A stretch of DNA of 64,000 nucleotides from Streptomyces chattanoogensis (GTDB lineage Bacteria; Actinomycetota; Actinomycetes; Streptomycetales; Streptomycetaceae). A program made the position numbers and the translations under genes. Below the pieces are notes generated by a model. It worked only from the letters and a program-made list of their open reading frames with translations. It did not search any database and had not been told where the DNA came from. Positions 17,193 through 25,720 of the stretch are shown piece after piece; positions within the stretch are counted from its first letter, which is position 1; each line of letters starts with the position of its first letter. The stretch is from assembly GCF_001294335.1 (NCBI RefSeq), contig NZ_LGKG01000112.1:273727-337726 (forward strand), read 5' to 3'.

Positions 17193-17554
17193 CGGCCCCT
17201 CCTCTACAGGCGTGGTGCCCCTTCGGGCGCCTTCACCCGCAGAACACCGAAGAGCGCAACTCAGTTGCGTTCCCGGGGAAATTGGCCTCCATCGGGCCGC
17301 GAAGTACCGCTGTAGCCGCCGACTTCTTCTCCCTTCGGCGCCGGAGCCCCGAGGATGTTGCTCCGGGCGCCGCGGGGCCTTAAGAATCGGTATCCGGCGG
17401 GAACGTACACGGGCTGCAGCCGGAGCGCTCCAAAAGTCTTTCACCCGGCCTGGGTCGGCCCGTTTCCCAAGAGTTCATCATCATTCTCCGGGTCTTTATC
17501 AAACCGAGGTTCCGACTGACGGTTCCCGTATCACCCGTGCTTACGGAGGGTGCT
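17193..17554. promoter_or_regulatory. Divergent promoter region with a 15-bp palindrome
   Basis: This 362-bp region lies between the flavin hydroxylase and the aminohydroxybenzoate operon. The sequence cgcaact-c-agttgcg at 17255-17269 is a perfect palindrome with 7-bp arms around one base, about 63 bp upstream of the hydroxylase start, placed where a repressor could control one or both directions. The AT-richer part near 17470-17510 is the likely promoter zone for the plus operon. Confidence 0.55.
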
Positions 17555-18376
17555 GTGCCCCTACTACCTCTGAGCGGAAAATCGCTGCGCCTTACCCGGC
17601 TTTCAAGGCCCGGCGACGGAAAGTTTCTCATCGTACCCATGGACCATTCCGTGGCCGACGGACCGATCTCCGACGCCGCCGGGTTCAGCCGGATCGTCGG
17701 TGACGTGGTGGCCGCCGGGGCCGACGCCGTCGTCGTCCACAAGGGGCGCGCCCGCACCATCGAACCGGTCCTCCTGAACGGCGCCGCCCTGATCGTCCAC
17801 CTCAGCGCGAGCACTCCGCACGCCCCCGACGGCGACGCCAAGGTGCTCGTCGGCGGCGTCGAGGAAGCGGTGCGCGCCGGGGCGGACGCGGTCAGCGTGC
17901 ACATCAACATCGGCTCGGACACCGAGAAACGGCAGCTCGCCGACCTCGGTGCGGTCGCGGCGAGCTGCGAGCGGTGGGGCATGCCACTGCTGGCAATGAT
18001 GTACGCACGGGGGCCGCGCATCGCGGATCCCCGCGACCCCGCACTCCTCGCGCATGTGGTGAGCATCGCCGTCGACCTCGGCGCCGACCTGGTCAAGACC
18101 GTCGCGGCGGGCTCGGCTGAGGACATGGCCGGCATCGTCGCCAAGACCCCGGTCCCGATCGTCGTGGCCGGCGGCACCGCCGACGGCCGTGACCTCACCG
18201 ACTTCGCGCACTTCGCGATGGACGCCGGCTGCCGCGGACTCGCGGTCGGCCGCCGGGTGTTCCACAGCCCCGACCCGGGGGCGGCGGTCCGCACACTGGC
18301 CGCCGCCGTCCATGAACCACGTCCGGAAACCGCCCCGAATCCAACCTCCCTACCCGAACTGGCAGGTGCGATGTGA
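17555..18376 (+). CDS. griI-like: GriI-type aldolase for 3-amino-4-hydroxybenzoate synthesis
   Basis: A 273-aa DhnA/class I aldolase, homologous to archaeal 2-amino-3,7-dideoxy-D-threo-hept-6-ulosonate synthase and to GriI of Streptomyces griseus. GriI condenses dihydroxyacetone phosphate with aspartate semialdehyde to a C7 aminosugar-like precursor. Visible motifs are FLIVPMDHSVADGPI at the N-terminus, MPLLAMMYARGP, then DLVKTVAAGS around the Schiff-base lysine and PIVVAGGTADGRD. GTG 17555 is chosen because ACGGAGGG sits 5 nt upstream; an upstream in-frame GTG at 17537 lacks a site. The stop overlaps the next start by 4 bp. Confidence 0.93.
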   Translation: MPLLPLSGKSLRLTRLSRPGDGKFLIVPMDHSVADGPISDAAGFSRIVGDVVAAGADAVVVHKGRARTIEPVLLNGAALIVHLSASTPHAPDGDAKVLVGGVEEAVRAGADAVSVHINIGSDTEKRQLADLGAVAASCERWGMPLLAMMYARGPRIADPRDPALLAHVVSIAVDLGADLVKTVAAGSAEDMAGIVAKTPVPIVVAGGTADGRDLTDFAHFAMDAGCRGLAVGRRVFHSPDPGAAVRTLAAAVHEPRPETAPNPTSLPELAGAM

Positions 18377-19491
18377 AGTTCGCCTGGATTGACATTCGTT
18401 CCGTTCCCGCCGACCAGCGCGAGGCGCTGGTCGAGGCGGCCGTGCACGCCCGGATCGACGGCATCGTCGACGACGGACCGGAGATCCTGGCCACCCTCCC
18501 CCCGACCGTGCGCAAGGTGCTGGTCGCCAAGGGTCCCGGCGACGGGGCCGCCGCGAGCTGGGACGGCTACGACGTACTGCTCACCGACGTCACGGACAAC
18601 GCCGGGCTCGCCACCCTGCAGGGCCGCGTCCTGGAGGGCCGGGATTCCGTCGCCGCCCATGTGCCGGTCGACGACGACGCCTCGCTCACCCTGGCGTGCT
18701 CGGCCGCTCGGGCCCTCCCGTACACCGCGGTCACCTTCAAGGACCCCACCAAGATCCCGCTGGAGATCGTGATCGCCGCGGCCGACAAGGCCCCGGGGCA
18801 GCTGATCTGCCGGGCGGACTCCCTGGAGGAAGCGAAGATCATCCTCGATGTGCTGGAGAAGGGCTCGGAGGGCATCCTCCTTGCGCCGGCCTCCGTCGCC
18901 GAGGTGCTGGAGCTCGCCGAGCTCCTGCAGACCGACACCCCGCCGCTGCAGCTGACCGAGCTGACCGTGGAGTCCATCGAGCACAGCGGGCTCGGCGACC
19001 GGGTGTGCGTCGACACCTGCAGCTATCTGCACAAGGACGAGGGCATCCTGGTCGGTTCGTACTCCCACGGTTTCATCCTGTGCTCCAGTGAGACCCACCC
19101 GCTGCCCTACATGCCGACCCGGCCGTTCCGCGTCAACGCCGGTGCCCTGCAGTCGTATGTGCTCGGCACCGACAACCGCACCAACTACCTGAGCGAACTC
19201 GGCGCCGGCGACACCGTCCTGGCCGTCAGCACCACCGGACGCACCCGCCGCGTCGTCGTCGGCCGCGTCAAGCTCGAATCGCGCCCGCTGCTCACCATCA
19301 AGACGCGTGCCGAGGACGGCACCCTGGTGAGCCTCGCCGTCCAGGACGACTGGCACGTACGGGTCCTGGGCCCCGGGGACGCGGTGCGCAATGTCACCGA
19401 GCTCAAGAAGGGCGAGAAGCTGATGGGCTACCTGGCCACCGACCAGCGCCATGTCGGCTGGCCGGTGGGCGAGTTCTGCGTCGAGAAGTAG
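18373..19491 (+). CDS. griH-like: GriH-type 3-amino-4-hydroxybenzoate synthase
   Basis: A 372-aa member of the 3-dehydroquinate synthase II (AroB') family. In S. griseus GriH turns the GriI C7 product into 3-amino-4-hydroxybenzoic acid, the precursor of grixazone; homologues serve cremeomycin, bagremycin and manumycin-type pathways. Motifs: VTFKDPTKIPLEIVIAAADK, EGILLAPASVAEV, then VGSYSHGFILCSSETHPLPY and RPFRVNAGALQSYVLGTDNRT, all typical of the family. The GTG start overlaps the aldolase stop (GTGA), so the two-enzyme unit is translationally coupled. Confidence 0.94.
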   Translation: MKFAWIDIRSVPADQREALVEAAVHARIDGIVDDGPEILATLPPTVRKVLVAKGPGDGAAASWDGYDVLLTDVTDNAGLATLQGRVLEGRDSVAAHVPVDDDASLTLACSAARALPYTAVTFKDPTKIPLEIVIAAADKAPGQLICRADSLEEAKIILDVLEKGSEGILLAPASVAEVLELAELLQTDTPPLQLTELTVESIEHSGLGDRVCVDTCSYLHKDEGILVGSYSHGFILCSSETHPLPYMPTRPFRVNAGALQSYVLGTDNRTNYLSELGAGDTVLAVSTTGRTRRVVVGRVKLESRPLLTIKTRAEDGTLVSLAVQDDWHVRVLGPGDAVRNVTELKKGEKLMGYLATDQRHVGWPVGEFCVEK

Positions 19492-19500
19492 CCGGACGCG

Positions 19501-19559
19501 CCGGTTCGGGCGCCCCGTACGGGCCGTGTCCCACAGGTCCGCGGGGGCGCCCGGACCGG
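19501..19559. terminator. 16-bp-stem hairpin after the griH-like gene
   Basis: Arms 19501-19516 and 19544-19559 pair over 16 bp with a single G-U type mismatch and a 27-nt loop. It begins 10 bp after the griH-like stop and precedes the co-directional amidase, so it may partly terminate transcription and separate the two expression levels. Confidence 0.6.
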
Positions 19560-19591
19560 CCGCGTTGTGAAAGGGAGGGAAGCGCACCACC

Positions 19592-21070
19592 ATGGATGAA
19601 CTCGCCTATCAGCCGGCCGCCCGCCTGGCCGGGATGATCCGCCGCCGGGAACTGTCCCCGGTCGAGCTGGTCGAGGCCTGTCTCGACCGCATCGAGCGCC
19701 GTAACCCCACCGTCAACGCCTTCGTCACCGTATGCGCCGACGAAGCACTGGACGCCGCCCGGCGCGCGGAGCGCGAGGTGCTCACCGGCAACCCGCTGCC
19801 GCCGTTGCACGGTCTGCCGGTCGGCATCAAGGACCTCGACCCGGTGGCGGGGATCCGCACCACCCAGGCGTCGTACGCCTTCCAGGACACGGTGCCGGAG
19901 GCGAACGGCGTGAGCGCCGAACGGCTCCAGCAGGCCGGCGCCATCGTCATCGGCAAGACGAACACCCCGGAGTTCGGCCACAAGGCCATCACCGACAACT
20001 TCCTGTTCGGGCCCACCAGTACGCCCTTCGACCTGACCGCCAACGCGGGCGGGTCCTCCGGTGGCGCCGCCGCTGCCGTCGCCGAGGGTCTGGTGCCTCT
20101 CGCCCAGGGCTCCGACGCCGGCGGCTCGCTGCGCGTCCCGGGATCCCTGTGCGGGGTGTTCGCCCTGATGGGCACCTTCGGCCGGGTGCCCACCGTGGTA
20201 CGGCCCAATGCGTTCGGCCTGCTCAACCCCATGGTGTGCTACGGCCCGGTCACCCGCACCGTCGAGGACGGGGTGCTGATGTTCGAGGTGATGGCCGGCC
20301 CGCACCCCCGGGACCCCTACTCGCTCCCGGCCGCGCCCGAGCGCCTCTCGGAGGCCCTGCGGCGCCCGCTGACCGGCCTGCGCATCGCCTACTCCCCCGA
20401 CCTGGGCGGCTTCCCCGTCGAACCCGATGTGGCCGCAGTCGTACGGGAATCGCTCGGCGCGCTCATCGAGGACGGCGCCGAGGTCGTCGAGGTCGACATC
20501 AAACTGCCGCGCCCCCACCAGGAGTTCACCGCACTGTGGCGGCGGATGCAGGCGGTCCGCCAGGTGGAGTTCCTCACCCGCATGCGGCGCGCGGGCGTGG
20601 ATGTCCTCGCCCACCGCGACCGTATCGCCCCCACCTATCTGGAGCTCCTGGAGATGGGCGAACGCCCCTCGGCCGTCGACTACCGCCTCGAGGACGTGCT
20701 GCGCAGCGAACTCCTCGACTCCCTGGAGGACGTCTTCGACGCATACGACCTCATCGTGAGCCCGGTGACGTCGGTGGCGCGGATCCCCAACGCCACCGAC
20801 CGCACCACGGTGGGTCCCTCCGAGGTCGCGGGGCAGAGCATCAATCCGCTGGTCGGATGGTGTCTGACGGGCCTGTACAACTTCATCGGCAGCCCCGCCG
20901 CCACGGTCCCCGCGGGCTTCACCCCGGCCGGGCTCCCGGTCGGTCTGCAGGTCGCCGCCCGGCGGTTCGACGAGCCGCAGGTGGTCGCCGCCTGCGCCGC
21001 CGTGGAACGCCGCCGTCCCTGGCACGAGGGCTATACGCGCCTGGAGCTGCGGCGCGAGCGGGAAGGCTGA
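19592..21070 (+). CDS. Amidase signature-family hydrolase/transferase
   Basis: A 492-aa amidase-signature enzyme, related to GatA. The Ser-cisSer-Lys triad is visible: K80 in GLPVGIKDLDPVAG, the serine in NAGGSSGGAA (S155/S156), and S179 in GSDAGGSLRVP. Such enzymes hydrolyse amides or transfer ammonia or acyl groups. The gene follows the aminohydroxybenzoate pair; it could form or remove a carboxamide on the aromatic acid, as carboxamides occur in related metabolites such as 4-hydroxy-3-nitrosobenzamide. The exact reaction is not readable. Start ATG 19592 with GAAAGGGAGGGAAG upstream. Confidence 0.9.
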   Translation: MDELAYQPAARLAGMIRRRELSPVELVEACLDRIERRNPTVNAFVTVCADEALDAARRAEREVLTGNPLPPLHGLPVGIKDLDPVAGIRTTQASYAFQDTVPEANGVSAERLQQAGAIVIGKTNTPEFGHKAITDNFLFGPTSTPFDLTANAGGSSGGAAAAVAEGLVPLAQGSDAGGSLRVPGSLCGVFALMGTFGRVPTVVRPNAFGLLNPMVCYGPVTRTVEDGVLMFEVMAGPHPRDPYSLPAAPERLSEALRRPLTGLRIAYSPDLGGFPVEPDVAAVVRESLGALIEDGAEVVEVDIKLPRPHQEFTALWRRMQAVRQVEFLTRMRRAGVDVLAHRDRIAPTYLELLEMGERPSAVDYRLEDVLRSELLDSLEDVFDAYDLIVSPVTSVARIPNATDRTTVGPSEVAGQSINPLVGWCLTGLYNFIGSPAATVPAGFTPAGLPVGLQVAARRFDEPQVVAACAAVERRRPWHEGYTRLELRREREG

Positions 21071-21076
21071 CTCACG

Positions 21077-22393
21077 GTGTCCCTCCACTCCCGCCGGGAC
21101 GCCGACTGGTGGGGCGCCGGGCTGCTGGAGAGCCGGCCGTCCGACGCCCCCTGGGCGATCGCCCGCAGCACGGTCAGCTACGGCCAACTGCGTGCCCAGG
21201 TCTCCTCGTTACGCCACACCCTGCGCTCGTACGGCATCGGGGCGGGCAACACCGTCGCCCTCCAGGGCGCCCGCAGCTTCACACAGATGTGGGCGCTGCT
21301 CGCACTGTGGTCGTGCGGCGCCCAAGTCATGCTGATGGGGCCCGGTCTGCGCGGCCGCGAGCTGGGCACGCTCCTGGACCGCTGCCGGCCCCAGTACCAC
21401 CTCTCCTTCGACGCCCCCGGGTGGGCGGCCGGAACCTTCCACGACGAGTGCGAGGTCCTGGTCCGCCGTCTGAAAGGCGGCCGCCCGGCCGAAACCCCGC
21501 ACTGCCTGGTCCAGTTCACCTCCGGCAGCACCGGTATCGCCAAGGCCATCGGCCGCACGCCCGAGTCCCTCACCACGGAGCTCGGGCGGTTCCGTGCGAT
21601 CGGCGGGATGCCCCGGGACGGTGAGCGGGCGCTGCTGCTGGCGCCGCCCGAGCACTCCTTCGGGCTCATCGGCGGGCTGTTGCACGCCATGAACGCCGGC
21701 GCGGTCACGGTGTTCGCCCGGGACACGGGCCCCCGGGCGGTGCTCGAGGCCTGCCGGGCCCATGACGTGGATGCGGTTCTGGGGGCGCCTGCGCACTTCG
21801 CGGGGCTCGCGGCCCTTCCGGGATCCGTGGAACCCCCGGTCGCCCCAGGGCCGCCGGGGCCCCCGGCGGCCTCTCCGGCTTCCCCGGCGTTCCCGGCCCA
21901 CGGCGGCGCAGCGCCGCTGCCCCGGCTGCGGACGGCGGTATCCGCCGGTGATGTGCTGGTCCGGCAGGTCGCCACGCGCTTCGCCGAACGTTTCGGGGTG
22001 CGGATCGGCCAGGCGTACGGGACGACCGAGACCGGCATCATCGCCGTCGACACGGCAGGGGTGCACGGGCCGGGCACGGTCGGGGTGCCGGCGCCCGGCG
22101 TCCGGGTCCGCCTCGTCTCCGGGGAGTTGCAGGTACGGCTGCCCGGCTCGCCCTATCTCGCGCCGGAGGACCCTCCGGCGCGTTTCCTCGCGGACGGCGG
22201 GCGCGACCCGGGCGGCTGGCTGTGCACCCGTGACCTCGTCGAGGTCGATCCGGCCGGCGGGGCGTTGCGGCTGCTGGGCCGGCTCGACCCGCCGGCCGAC
22301 CGGCGCGGGCTGACCGCCGGTGCCACCCAGCGCCAGGTCACCGACCGCACCATCGTGCGGCAGCTCGGCCGCGACGGCTCCCTCGCCATCTGA
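21077..22393 (+). CDS. ANL-superfamily adenylating enzyme, C-terminally truncated
   Basis: A 438-aa AMP-forming ligase-like protein. The P-loop is FTSGSTGIAKAIG (the usual Pro before Lys is absent) and the A5 motif is IGQAYGTTETG; the A7-type segment LCTRDLVEVDPAGGALRLLGR is present. The C-terminal subdomain with the catalytic A10 lysine is essentially missing: only about 40 residues follow the hinge. A Pro/Ala-rich insert lies at about 250-280. It may be adenylation-impaired or use another protein's C-domain. It has a TTA codon at 21209-21211 (residue 45), suggesting bldA dependence. GTG start 6 bp after the amidase stop; same operon. Confidence 0.82.
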   Translation: MSLHSRRDADWWGAGLLESRPSDAPWAIARSTVSYGQLRAQVSSLRHTLRSYGIGAGNTVALQGARSFTQMWALLALWSCGAQVMLMGPGLRGRELGTLLDRCRPQYHLSFDAPGWAAGTFHDECEVLVRRLKGGRPAETPHCLVQFTSGSTGIAKAIGRTPESLTTELGRFRAIGGMPRDGERALLLAPPEHSFGLIGGLLHAMNAGAVTVFARDTGPRAVLEACRAHDVDAVLGAPAHFAGLAALPGSVEPPVAPGPPGPPAASPASPAFPAHGGAAPLPRLRTAVSAGDVLVRQVATRFAERFGVRIGQAYGTTETGIIAVDTAGVHGPGTVGVPAPGVRVRLVSGELQVRLPGSPYLAPEDPPARFLADGGRDPGGWLCTRDLVEVDPAGGALRLLGRLDPPADRRGLTAGATQRQVTDRTIVRQLGRDGSLAI

Positions 22394-22399
22394 AAACAC

Positions 22400-22430
22400 G
22401 CATCCCGGGCCGCCTGCCGGCCCGGGATGC
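22400..22430. terminator. Strong hairpin after the ANL ligase gene
   Basis: Perfect 12-bp arms, gcatcccgggcc (22400-22411) and ggcccgggatgc (22419-22430), with a 7-nt loop, 7 bp after the stop codon. It closes the griI-griH-amidase-ligase operon. Confidence 0.85.
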
Positions 22431-22532
22431 AACCGTTCTCGATCCGGCGGTGTTTCCCCTTTGCATGGCACTGAACCGGACGCTCCGAGTCATCACGACT
22501 CGCTTTCCGCACTCACCCGAGCTGGAGGCCCC

Positions 22533-23057
22533 ATGACCGAGGCAACGACTACCGAGGGAAAGTTAGACGCCCCGGAGCGCCCGCAGCGCGTCCTGCACGT
22601 CCCCGCAGGCGAGGGCCCGACCGTCTGGGTCGACGGCAACACATACACGATCAAGGCGAGCCACGAGAACACCGGCGGCCGCCTGGCCTTCGTCGAGGCC
22701 TCCGTGCCGCCGGGCTGCGGCCCCGATGCCCATATCCACCGCGGTGAGGACGAGGCGTACTACGTGCTCTCCGGTGAGCTCGAGGTCCTCGACGGGAAGC
22801 GCACGTTCACGATCCGGCAGGGCGACTTCGTCTTCATCCCGCGCGGGGTGACCCACCGGTTCAAGAACCGCGGCCTGCATGCGGCCCGGATGGTCTTTCT
22901 GTTCACCCCCGCCGGATTCGACAGGTTCTTCATGGAGGCCGGCGACCCGGCCCGGCCCGGCGTACAGCCCCGGCCATGGCTCGAGGAGCACTTCGTGCAC
23001 ATCGCGGAGATAGGCGCCCGCCACCGCTGGGAGCCGGGCGAAGAACCCGCCTGCTGA
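22533..23057 (+). CDS. Cupin-domain protein (quercetinase-like)
   Basis: A 174-aa single-domain cupin. Cupin motif 1 is PDAHIHRGEDEAYYVLSGELEV, giving the H-x-H and E metal ligands, and motif 2 is GDFVFIPRGVTHRFKN with the final His. It resembles the small quercetin-dioxygenase-like cupins of actinobacteria; a role in oxidising or binding an aromatic intermediate is possible but not shown. ATG 22533 follows GCTGGAGG at proper spacing. A TTA codon at 22563-22565 (residue 11) again points to bldA control. It starts a new transcription unit after the terminator. Confidence 0.85.
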   Translation: MTEATTTEGKLDAPERPQRVLHVPAGEGPTVWVDGNTYTIKASHENTGGRLAFVEASVPPGCGPDAHIHRGEDEAYYVLSGELEVLDGKRTFTIRQGDFVFIPRGVTHRFKNRGLHAARMVFLFTPAGFDRFFMEAGDPARPGVQPRPWLEEHFVHIAEIGARHRWEPGEEPAC

Positions 23058-23138
23058 CCCGTACGGCACACACCCCGCCGACCGCGCGCTCGCGAGAAGC
23101 ACGCGGCAAGGAACGCACTGACAGCACGGAAGGTATCG

Positions 23139-24662
23139 ATGGAAGAGACCGCGGCGGCATCCCCGCCGGAAGCCGACAACGCCCCGCGCGCCGAGGCAGC
23201 CTCCGAAGGAGGCGGGCAGGAGGAGAAGGGCCTGCTGCCCATCGGCTCGACGCTGTCCCTGGGCGCCGTCATCGCCCTGCTCAGCACCACCATCGTGTCG
23301 GTGGGCATGGGGCGCCTCGCCGAGGTGTTCTCGGTGCCCCTGTCCACCGTGCAGTGGGTCAGTACCGCCTATCTGCTGGCGATCGCCGTCGCCATCCCGA
23401 TCGCCGGCTGGGCGATGGACCGGTTCGGGGAGAAGGCCCTCTGGCAGGCCTCCCTCGTCGTCTACCTCGTCGGCTGCGTCCTGGCCGCCGTCGCCAACAG
23501 CGTCGGCATGCTGATCGGCTCCCGGATCGTCCAGGGCATCGGCGGCGCCATGTTCGAGCCGATCATGCTGACGATGCTGGCCCGCGCGGCCGGTCCCAAG
23601 CGCGCCACCACCGTGCTGAGCATGGTGCAGATCCCCATCACACTCGCCCCGGTCTTCGGCCCGATGGTCGGCGGCGTGCTCATGGACAACCTGGACTGGC
23701 GCTGGCTGTTCTGGTTCAACGTCCCGCTCGGCCTGCTGTGCGCGGTGCTGGCCCAGCGCATCCTGCCCACCGACCCGCCCCGCGAGGAGCGCGGTGTCTC
23801 CCGGCTGGATGTACGGGGCCTGATCATGCTGCCCGCCGCCCTCGCCGGACTGCTGCTCGGCTTCTCCCAGCTGGCCACCAGCGGCGGATTCGGCGATCCG
23901 GTCGTCCTGGTCTCGTTCGGCGTCGGCGTGGTTCTGCTGATCGCCTATGTGGTGCACGCCCTCCGGATGCGGGGAGTCCCCCTCATCGATGTGCGGCTGT
24001 TCGCCACCGGCCGGTTCACCGCTTCCGCCCTGGGATCGTTCCTGTTCGGCTCGTCGGTCTACGGCATGATGTTCCTGCTGCCGCTGTTCTTCCAGCAGGG
24101 CGGCGGTTTCGACGCATGGACCTCGGGCCTGCTGCTCGCCCCGCAGGGCGTCGGCACGGTCCTGATCCTGCCCGCGGTGGGACGCCTCGTCGCCCGCTTC
24201 GGCCCCCGCGCCGTGGTCCTGGCCGGTATGGCCCTCGCGGCGGTCAGCACCGTCGCGTACACCCAGCTCGACCCCGCCAAGGACACCGCGCTGCTCGTCG
24301 TCGCGCTCCTGGTACGCGGCGTGGGCCTGGGCACCACACTCGCCCCTGCGCTGTCCACGGGCTTCGCCAGCATCGCTCCGGAGAACACCGGCCGGGCCAG
24401 CAGTGCCCTGATCGCCTCCATCCAGCTGGGCGGCTCGGTCGGTACGGCACTGCTCGCCGTCGTCGTCCAGCAGCAGCTCACCGACCGTCTGGGCCCGTCC
24501 GGTTCCTCGGCGTCGGTGGCCTCCTCGCCCCGTCTTGCCGGGCCGATCACCGAGGCGTTCGGTGCGGCCTTCTGGTGGACGCTGGGGCTCTGCGTGGTCG
24601 GCGCGATAGTCGCCCTCTTCCTGCCCAGCGCCGAACGCGGCAGCACGCCTGCCGAAGCCTGA
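23139..24662 (+). CDS. MFS multidrug exporter, DHA2 (14-TM) type
   Basis: A 507-aa major facilitator with about 14 hydrophobic segments. The DHA2 features are VPLSTVQWVSTAYLLAIAVAIP in TM1-TM2, GWAMDRFGEKALW (motif A), and PVFGPMVGGVLMDNLDWRWLFW (motif C followed by the W-rich loop). EmrB/QacA-like proteins export drugs and secreted metabolites by proton antiport. Its place after the cupin gene in a biosynthetic stretch suggests product export and self-protection. The short acidic N-terminus (1-32) is cytoplasmic. Confidence 0.93.
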   Translation: MEETAAASPPEADNAPRAEAASEGGGQEEKGLLPIGSTLSLGAVIALLSTTIVSVGMGRLAEVFSVPLSTVQWVSTAYLLAIAVAIPIAGWAMDRFGEKALWQASLVVYLVGCVLAAVANSVGMLIGSRIVQGIGGAMFEPIMLTMLARAAGPKRATTVLSMVQIPITLAPVFGPMVGGVLMDNLDWRWLFWFNVPLGLLCAVLAQRILPTDPPREERGVSRLDVRGLIMLPAALAGLLLGFSQLATSGGFGDPVVLVSFGVGVVLLIAYVVHALRMRGVPLIDVRLFATGRFTASALGSFLFGSSVYGMMFLLPLFFQQGGGFDAWTSGLLLAPQGVGTVLILPAVGRLVARFGPRAVVLAGMALAAVSTVAYTQLDPAKDTALLVVALLVRGVGLGTTLAPALSTGFASIAPENTGRASSALIASIQLGGSVGTALLAVVVQQQLTDRLGPSGSSASVASSPRLAGPITEAFGAAFWWTLGLCVVGAIVALFLPSAERGSTPAEA

Positions 24663-24735
24663 TCCCCCGGGGCGGCACCTTGCGCATCGCCGCCCCTCGT
24701 CAAGCCATCACCGAGGAAACCACCACACCGATATC

Positions 24736-24817
24736 GCCACACCAGTATCGCCACACGAGAAAGCGCAACACCCGGAAATGCAGCACCCCCAAGTGCGGCA
24801 CCCAGAAGTGCCGCACC
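24736..24817. repeat. Degenerate 15-bp tandem repeats upstream of the SDR gene
   Basis: Units at 24766-24780, 24781-24795 and 24796-24810 follow c-n-n-caccc-n-n-n-aagtg exactly in phase, with a partial unit at 24811-24817 and weaker relatives back to about 24736. The array sits 36 bp before the SDR start. It could be an operator array or slippage debris after the MFS gene. Confidence 0.65.
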
Positions 24818-24852
24818 TGAGAAATCGAACCACCTGTGAGAGGACGCACGAC

Positions 24853-25596
24853 GTGACAGACACGCTCAACGGCAAGGTAGCCCTGGTCACCGGGGCATCC
24901 CGCGGCATCGGGGCGGCGATCGCGCAGCGCCTGGCGGCCGACGGCGCCGCCGTGGCACTCACCTACTCCCACTCCAAGGACCGTGCCGAGGAGGTCGTCG
25001 CCGGTATCCGCTCCGCAGGCGGACGCGCCCACGCCGTTCAGGCCGACAGCGCCAAGGACGAGGACATCGCCGCGGCCGTCGACGAGACGGTGCGGGTCCT
25101 GGGCGGCCTGGACATCCTGGTGAACAACGCCGGGGGCGGCACCTTCGGCCCTGTGCAGGATCTGCCCATCGACGCCATCGACACCATGATCGATGTGAAC
25201 ATCCGTGGCGTGGTCGTCGGGATCCGGGAGGCGCTGCGTCATCTCCCGGACGGGGGCCGCATCATCACGATCGGCAGCATCAACGCCGACCGCATCCCCT
25301 TCGCCGGCGGTTCCGTCTACGGCATGACCAAGGCGGCGGTGGCCGGCCTGACCCGCGGTCTGGCCCGGGAGCTGGGGCCGCGCGGTATCACCGTCAACAA
25401 CGTCCAGCCCGGCCCGACCGACACGGACGCCAACCCTGCGGACGGACCGATGTCCAGCAGCATGCTGGGCTGGATGGCGCTGGACCGGTTCGGCCGGTCC
25501 GAAGAGATAGCGGCGATGGTCTCGTACCTCGCCGGTCCCGAGTCCGGGTTCGTCACCGGCGCGAGCCTGGACATCGACGGCGGCTTCGGCGCCTGA
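24853..25596 (+). CDS. SDR-family NAD(P)-dependent oxidoreductase
   Basis: A 247-aa classical short-chain dehydrogenase/reductase. The cofactor motif is TGASRGIG (about 11-18), NNAG appears as LVNNAGGG, and the catalytic triad is S-Y-K: IGSINAD for Ser and SVYGMTKAAVAGLTRGLARE for Tyr-x-x-x-Lys. The C-terminus GASLDIDGGFGA is typical of FabG-like enzymes. Substrate unknown. GTG 24853 follows GAGAGGA; the N-terminus matches SDRs from there. It is downstream of the MFS exporter and ends the rightward operon. Confidence 0.9.
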   Translation: MTDTLNGKVALVTGASRGIGAAIAQRLAADGAAVALTYSHSKDRAEEVVAGIRSAGGRAHAVQADSAKDEDIAAAVDETVRVLGGLDILVNNAGGGTFGPVQDLPIDAIDTMIDVNIRGVVVGIREALRHLPDGGRIITIGSINADRIPFAGGSVYGMTKAAVAGLTRGLARELGPRGITVNNVQPGPTDTDANPADGPMSSSMLGWMALDRFGRSEEIAAMVSYLAGPESGFVTGASLDIDGGFGA

Positions 25597-25618
25597 GCGC
25601 TCCGGGCGCGGGCCCGCT

Positions 25619-25657
25619 GCCGTCCCGCCCGGGGCAACCAGCTCCGGGCGGGACGGC
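25619..25657. terminator. Bidirectional hairpin between convergent genes
   Basis: Perfect 14-bp arms, 25619-25632 and 25644-25657 (gccgtcccgcccgg and its complement), around an 11-nt loop. It lies between the SDR gene and the convergent FAD oxidase, and can terminate both. Confidence 0.85.
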
Positions 25658-25720
25658 CCACCGGGACAGCGTCACCGGAACGGCCTCACCGGGACCGCTT
25701 CACGGTGCGGCGGGCGCCGC

